A stretch of DNA of 64,000 nucleotides, taken from positions 87,742-151,741 of the forward strand of contig NZ_JAOEGN010000004.1 in NCBI RefSeq assembly GCF_025446935.1. Reading direction: 5' to 3'. The notes below the pieces were generated by a model, which was not told the origin of the DNA, ran no database searches, and saw only the letters and a list, made by a program, of their open reading frames with translations. Positions 59,846 through 64,000 of the stretch are shown here, piece after piece. Position numbers and translations under genes: made by a program. How positions within the stretch are numbered: the stretch's first letter is position 1; each line of letters begins with the position of its first letter. This stretch comes from Paracholeplasma vituli. GTDB taxonomy: Bacteria > Bacillota_I > Bacilli_A > Acholeplasmatales > UBA5453.

Positions 59846-59871
59846 AGAAACGTTTTAAGCGTTTCTTTTTT
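59846..59871 (+). terminator. Rho-independent terminator after tRNA-Arg(TCT)
   Basis: AGAAACG (59846-59852) pairs with CGTTTCT (59860-59866), followed by T's. Confidence 0.8.
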
Positions 59872-60103
59872 CTTTTTAGTACCATTTTTTACTCAAATTA
59901 AAGTAAATCGTAATTAATAAGATTTGTTTCATATTTGTCTTCACCATGTCCTAATTTAAACAACAGGTTGATTTTTTGTTAATAACGAAGATAATAATCT
60001 TGGCAAGAATTCTAGCGATTAATCGATAAGCTAAATTTTTTAAGATTAATGCCAATCAACAATGGGCATTCTCATTTTTTATAGTATAATAGATATAAAA
60101 GTG

Positions 60104-60179
60104 GGTCCGGTAGCTCAATGGATAGAGCAGTACCGTCCTAAGGTATTGGTTGAAGGTTCGACTCCTTTCCGGATCGCCA
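60104..60179 (+). tRNA. tRNA-Arg (anticodon CCT)
   Basis: A 76-nt cloverleaf with encoded CCA: acceptor GGTCCGG/CCGGATC, anticodon stem GTACC/GGTAT with loop GTCCTAA (anticodon CCT, reads AGG), and T arm GAAGG/CCTTT with TTCGACT. A -10-like TATAAT lies at 60085-60090. The nuclease gene starts 24 bp downstream without a terminator between. Confidence 0.95.
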
Positions 60180-60203
60180 CTAAAAAATATAAAAGAGGAC
60201 ATA

Positions 60204-61523
60204 ATGAAGAAAATCAGTATTTTGTTTTTAATGTTTACATCCATTTTCATGCTCGTTGCATGTGTTGAAAAACCAATCAAGGTCACATTTGATCCGATGA
60301 ATGGTGCAGCACCCACAGTTGTTGAAGTGAAAAAAGGAAGTTATATTGATGTACCAGTGAATCCAGAACTGGAGAACTATACCTTCATGGGTTGGTTCAT
60401 TGGAGATACACCAATGGATTTCAACGAAAAAATAATCATGAATACGCTTATTATTGCGAAATGGGCAGCCATTACTTATGAAGTAACGTTTATCACTTAT
60501 GGTCTTGAGAACCCAGTTCAAGTCGTTGAACAAGGAAAACTCGCAACTAAACCCACTGACCCAGTAAAAGAAAATCATGCGTTTTCACATTGGGAACTGA
60601 ACGGCGAAGAATACGATTTCTCGACGCCTGTGATGGCAGACCTTGTTCTACACGCGATTTACACACCAGTTGTCTATACTGTAGCATTTGAAACGTCTGG
60701 TGGAACAGTGATTACCAATCAACAAGTGAATAGTGGAAGATTGCTTGCAAGACCTGCGGATCCATTCAAAGCCCACCATTTATTCATGGGATGGTACTTA
60801 GGGACTGAAGAGTATGATTTCAATCAACCGGTTAAAGACAATTTGCTCCTTTATGCAAAATGGGATAAAGTAGAATATACTGAGTACTATCGAGGTATTG
60901 AAGGTCTAACAGGGAATAATCTGATTACTTTTCTTAACATCTTGCTTAAACAAATGACCGGTAGACCATACGAATTTGGTAACACGGCGCTTCAAGTGAC
61001 AGACCGTAATCCATTAAACAGTAGCCAATTGATTGAATTTTATACCGGAGCTGCTTATACAGCAACTTGGGATAGTGGTAAAACATGGAATAAAGAGCAC
61101 GTTTGGCCACAATCCTTACTAAGTTCATCTGCCACCAATGGTGTTGTGAATGTCGCATCTGACCTTCATAACTTAAAGCCATCGAATCCTTCAATTAATA
61201 CTTCAAGATCGAATAAATGGTACGGACCGATGACTACCACCGTATCCTACTTCCCACAACGCACTGCGATTCATGGGGACATTGCACGTATTTTGTTCTA
61301 TATGGATATCCGTTACGATGGTTTAAGTCTAGTTAACTTAACTGGTAACCAAGTACCAAACACCTATCAAATGGGCGACCTCGCAACCTTATTGTTATGG
61401 CACATTCAAGACCCAGTTGATGATTTTGAAAGAAATCGTAATGATGTCTTGTTTGGGTATCAAGGTAACCGAAATCCATTCATTGATTACCCTGAATTGG
61501 TCAGCATCATCTATTATGCTTAG
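60204..61523 (+). CDS. Surface lipoprotein with InlB-like repeats and an endonuclease I domain
   Basis: The 439-residue precursor has a signal peptide and lipobox (MLVAC). Residues about 25-225 hold three InlB B-repeat/Flg_new-like units (V-x-F-x...P...GW-x-x...F-x...L-x-A-x-W). Residues about 230-435 are an endonuclease I (EndA/NucM, PF04231-like) domain: KTWNKEHVWPQSLL and ASDLHNLKPSNPSIN...R-S-N-K-W-Y-G carry the catalytic His and metal-binding Asn pattern. It would cut extracellular DNA or RNA at the cell surface and feed the nucleoside importer. The ATG at 60204 follows AGAGGAC; longer frames run into the tRNA gene. It may be co-transcribed with tRNA-Arg(CCT). Confidence 0.88.
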   Translation: MKKISILFLMFTSIFMLVACVEKPIKVTFDPMNGAAPTVVEVKKGSYIDVPVNPELENYTFMGWFIGDTPMDFNEKIIMNTLIIAKWAAITYEVTFITYGLENPVQVVEQGKLATKPTDPVKENHAFSHWELNGEEYDFSTPVMADLVLHAIYTPVVYTVAFETSGGTVITNQQVNSGRLLARPADPFKAHHLFMGWYLGTEEYDFNQPVKDNLLLYAKWDKVEYTEYYRGIEGLTGNNLITFLNILLKQMTGRPYEFGNTALQVTDRNPLNSSQLIEFYTGAAYTATWDSGKTWNKEHVWPQSLLSSSATNGVVNVASDLHNLKPSNPSINTSRSNKWYGPMTTTVSYFPQRTAIHGDIARILFYMDIRYDGLSLVNLTGNQVPNTYQMGDLATLLLWHIQDPVDDFERNRNDVLFGYQGNRNPFIDYPELVSIIYYA

Positions 61524-61529
61524 CTCGAT

Positions 61530-61557
61530 AAGTGAACGTTCCTGCGTTCACTTTTCT
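61530..61557 (+). terminator. Rho-independent terminator after the nuclease lipoprotein gene
   Basis: AAGTGAACG (61530-61538) pairs with CGTTCACTT (61545-61553), then TTC. Confidence 0.8.
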
Positions 61558-61610
61558 TATTCTAAAAAGGATTTATAAAGCGTATAATGGGTATAAAGGA
61601 GTGATTTACT

Positions 61611-62936
61611 ATGAAACCTATATCTTTAAAAACGCTCGAGAATTTAGAACAATCTTATCAAAAGGATGTTCATCAAAAAGCGATTCGTCGTGCGTTAGCA
61701 AAAACACCGATAGACCAAATTGCTTATGTAACTGAAGCTGAATTACATACGCAATTTAGATTTTCAATTGACATCGACACACTACCCGTGACGAATCAAA
61801 AAGCCTCTGGGCGTTGTTGGTTATTTGCAGGGCTCAATGTGGTAAGAGAATTGGTTGCGAAAAAGTATGGCTTAAAAGATTTTGAACTCTCACAAAATTA
61901 CCAAGCATTTTGGGACAAGTTTGAAAAAATCAATTATTTCTTAGAATCTATGGATAATTTCTTAACCTGTGATTCAGATGACCGTACGCTCAAACATTTA
62001 CTTCAAATGGGAATTCAGGATGGCGGCCAATGGGACATGTTTGTATCACTAGTAGATAAATATGGTGTCGTACCAAAAGACCAAATGCCGGAAACCTATG
62101 CTTCATCTAATACTGGCGCTATGAATCGATTAATCAATATTAAGTTGCGAAAATACGCAGCAGAAGCTAGAGCGTTGGCTAAGCAACATCAATTAAAAGA
62201 AAAAGATGAACTTAAAGCTCGTGTACTTAAAGAACTTTATGGATTCTTGTGCACTAACTTTGGTTTACCACCTAAAAATGTACGTTTTGAATATGTAACC
62301 AAAGATAATCAATATCAGTCAACTACATTTGACTCACCCAAAGCATTCTTTGACCATATTGGGATTAATCTTCACGATTACGCTTCGATTATTCACTCAC
62401 CTACAGAAGATAAACCGTACCTTCGTAGCTACACCATTGCTTATTTAGGTAATGTTATCGATGGGAAACCGATTATTCATTTAAACTTGCCAATGGAACG
62501 TTTAAAAGCACTTGTCATCAACCAATTATCAGATAAAGAGATTGTGTGGTTTGGTGCTGACGTCTCTCGAGATGGGGACCGTGAAAAAGGCATATGGGAC
62601 AATCAAGCTTACGACTATGAAACAGCCTTCCAGATGTCATTTAGCATGACTAAGGCACAAAAACTCGATTATTTACAAGGTGCCATGAACCATGCGATGG
62701 TCATCACCGGTGTAAACTTAATCGATGGTCAAGCAAATAAATGGAAGATTGAAAACTCATGGGGCAGTGAAAAAGGTCAAAAAGGATATTACTTGATGAG
62801 TGGGACATGGTTTGATGAAAATACCTATCAAGCCGTAATCCATAAAAAATACCTAACCGATATCGAACTAAAGGCTTATGAAAGTGAGCCAATCGTATTA
62901 AAACCGTGGGATCCTATGGGGTCACTTGCAAAATAA
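61611..62936 (+). CDS. pepC: Aminopeptidase C (bleomycin hydrolase family, C1B)
   Basis: The 441-residue cysteine peptidase has its catalytic Cys69 in NQKASGRCWLFAGLN, the His in MNHAMVITGVNL (about residue 360) and the Asn in KIENSWGSEKG (about 380). Family members form hexameric barrels in the cytosol and release N-terminal amino acids from peptides. The length is typical of PepC. The ribosome site is AAAGGAGTG, and a -10-like TATAAT lies at 61583-61588. It is convergent with the nitroreductase gene. Confidence 0.93.
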   Translation: MKPISLKTLENLEQSYQKDVHQKAIRRALAKTPIDQIAYVTEAELHTQFRFSIDIDTLPVTNQKASGRCWLFAGLNVVRELVAKKYGLKDFELSQNYQAFWDKFEKINYFLESMDNFLTCDSDDRTLKHLLQMGIQDGGQWDMFVSLVDKYGVVPKDQMPETYASSNTGAMNRLINIKLRKYAAEARALAKQHQLKEKDELKARVLKELYGFLCTNFGLPPKNVRFEYVTKDNQYQSTTFDSPKAFFDHIGINLHDYASIIHSPTEDKPYLRSYTIAYLGNVIDGKPIIHLNLPMERLKALVINQLSDKEIVWFGADVSRDGDREKGIWDNQAYDYETAFQMSFSMTKAQKLDYLQGAMNHAMVITGVNLIDGQANKWKIENSWGSEKGQKGYYLMSGTWFDENTYQAVIHKKYLTDIELKAYESEPIVLKPWDPMGSLAK

Positions 62937-62938
62937 AA

Positions 62939-62954
62939 AAGGACTTTCGTCCTT
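62939..62954. terminator. Short bidirectional terminator between pepC and the nitroreductase gene
   Basis: AAGGAC (62939-62944) pairs with GTCCTT (62949-62954) around TTTC, with an A-run on one side only. The stop of the minus-strand gene overlaps the right arm. Confidence 0.65.
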
Positions 62955-63570
62955 ATTCTACTTTAACGACTTGATCAAAACCAAGACGAACCGATTCAAA
63001 ACCTGTATCATCCGCTAATCCAATCGATAACGCCATCACGGCCTCATGGTTTTCTAAACCGAAAGCTTGTGGGGCGTTTTGTTTATCAAAACCACCAATT
63101 GGGCAGGTATCAAGGCCATAATAGCGAGCTGCAAGCATCAAATTCATCGCGATTAACCCTGCATCTAAATAAGCAATCTTTATGATATCCAATGGGTTAG
63201 GGTTTTGGCTTTTGAAGTTGTTGAGTTGTCTTTCTCTAACTTCAGGCGTCATTTTACCCATACTTACAGCTTTGTCATAAATCGCTTCAGCACGCGATGC
63301 GAAGCGGGTATCGACGAACACCAAAATCATTGCAGAACTGGTTTCATATTGACTACGGTTCCAATTGAATAAATGACTGTATTTCGCTTTGGCTTCAGCA
63401 GATTGAATAACGCGGAAAGTCCAAGGCTGTAGATTGTTGGCTGATGGTGCACGGAGTGCCATTTCAAAAATGGATTCAAGTGTCTTTGATTCTAATTGAA
63501 AGGCCTTGTATTTGCGAATTGAACGACGATTCAATATTAAATCGGTGAACTGATTATTTTGTACTAACAT
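62953..63570 (-). CDS. Nitroreductase family protein
   Basis: The 205-residue FMN-dependent oxidoreductase has the family start ILNRRSIRKYKAF, the FMN-binding APSANNLQPWTFRVI and the C-terminal ARYYGLDTCPIGGFD. Such enzymes reduce nitro compounds or quinones with NAD(P)H. The ATG at 63570 has ribosome site GAGGGATCTT; 11 more upstream codons in frame lack one. Confidence 0.9.
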   Translation of the reverse strand: MLVQNNQFTDLILNRRSIRKYKAFQLESKTLESIFEMALRAPSANNLQPWTFRVIQSAEAKAKYSHLFNWNRSQYETSSAMILVFVDTRFASRAEAIYDKAVSMGKMTPEVRERQLNNFKSQNPNPLDIIKIAYLDAGLIAMNLMLAARYYGLDTCPIGGFDKQNAPQAFGLENHEAVMALSIGLADDTGFESVRLGFDQVVKVE

Positions 63571-63828
63571 AAGATCCCTCTTTTCACCGATAGTATAACA
63601 CATCTAAAATAATTCAATTTCGAAATATGCCCATAAAAGTGCTTTCAAAACCTCTAAAGGAATTGCCTGAATCAAAACCAAAATATGTTATACTGAATAT
63701 AGGTGACTAACTATCTAATGTCAAGCGATATTTACAGATAAATACTAAAAACCTCCCGAACAACAAAAAATTGGAGGTATGCTTACAATTATGGATGATT
63801 ATTTAATCGCCACAGATTTAATAATAAG
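63571..63828. other. Non-coding stretch between the nitroreductase gene and an IS110-type element
   Basis: About 258 bp without a supported gene. It contains an extended -10-like TG-T-TATACT (63687-63694) and an ACCTCC/GGAGGT inverted pair (63753-63779) with a long loop. Part of it should be the right-end flank of the transposase element, which in the IS110 family carries no obvious terminal repeats. Confidence 0.4.
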
Positions 63829-64000
63829 CTATTGTAGTTTAGTTGAATCGTAATCGAGTTGGTTTGTTTCTAAATGATGAATGATTCGAACTAACTTCTT
63901 AGCTAAATGAACGAGTGCTACTCGATGATGTTTACCTTCCTGTTTTTTCTTTAAATAATAGTCGTAAAACACAGGATTGTGAATCATGATGGTCATACAA
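63829..64000 (-). mobile_element. IS110-family transposase, C-terminal part (runs off the window)
   Basis: On the minus strand an open frame enters at 63999 and ends at TAG (63831-63829), reading NPVFYDYYLKKKQEGKHHR, then VALVHLAKKLVRIIHHL. This matches the C-terminal pattern of IS110-family (Transposase_20) enzymes, N-P-x-h-x-x-Y-Y-x-x-x-x-x-x-G-K-x-x-x-x-A-x-x-x-x-x-x-K-L. Only 57 codons are visible. IS110 enzymes are DEDD transposases that act with a bridge RNA. Confidence 0.75.

Noticed and set aside
63718..63741. Seven-codon open frame (MSSDIYR) after a GGTGA-like site
   Set aside because: Too short to support as a gene; reported only as part of the non-coding stretch.

Overview
The window is a low-GC bacterial chromosome segment. 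TGA is a normal stop (for example at 46692-46694 and 50544-50546) and Trp is TGG, so the standard code is used. No cell-wall biosynthesis genes appear, while lipoproteins, membrane-anchored surface proteins, an HrcA/CIRCE-controlled chaperone operon, IspG and a Firmicutes-type ybeY-cdd-era-recO-glyS-dnaG-sigma-trmK block do. This combination best fits an Acholeplasma-like Mollicute or a close low-GC Firmicute relative; that placement is inference. LAYOUT: 1-18762 is a surface and signalling island, all on the + strand: the 3' part of a repeat protein ending in a dockerin, a 3532-residue membrane-anchored protein built of about 34 cadherin-like beta-sandwich units with a cohesin-like N-terminus, a degenerate GGDEF/EAL membrane protein, a membrane-anchored McrB-type AAA+ ATPase, and its DUF2357/McrC-like partner, which has a coiled coil where a nuclease would be expected. 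This is the best candidate for an undescribed system. 18869-22544 holds two divergent GH13 glycosidases around a LacI/CcpA-type operator candidate. 22750-27486 encodes a CvpA-like membrane protein with a tandem repeat of exactly 216 bp. 27605-32066 carries NUDIX, small membrane protein, hotdog thioesterase, ABC-F and MATE genes. 32165-37189 is a BMP-type nucleoside lipoprotein followed by its ABC importer. 37225-40211 has ispG (- strand), a ferritin-like/VIT1 iron transporter with a Fur/PerR-type box over its promoter, rpmG and a metallo-beta-lactamase-fold hydrolase. 40240-44882 is hrcA-grpE-dnaK-dnaJ behind two CIRCE elements. 44982-47779 is a lipoprotein, an ECF sigma factor and an anti-sigma factor whose outer domain resembles the lipoprotein. 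47795-49519 has a YjdF-like membrane protein, rsmE and rpsU. 49602-59064 is a long housekeeping run from phoH to trmK with two sigma-70 genes in tandem. 59214-63570 has a MarR regulator, two tRNA-Arg genes, a surface endonuclease I lipoprotein, pepC and a nitroreductase. The window ends in the C-terminal part of an IS110-family transposase. HOW THE GENES WORK TOGETHER: the surface nuclease and the nucleoside importer suggest nucleic-acid scavenging; the glycosidases suggest alpha-glucan use; the dockerin protein and the giant anchored protein may form a surface fibre linked to the cytoplasmic GGDEF/EAL and AAA+ components. No rRNA gene, CRISPR array or prophage was seen.
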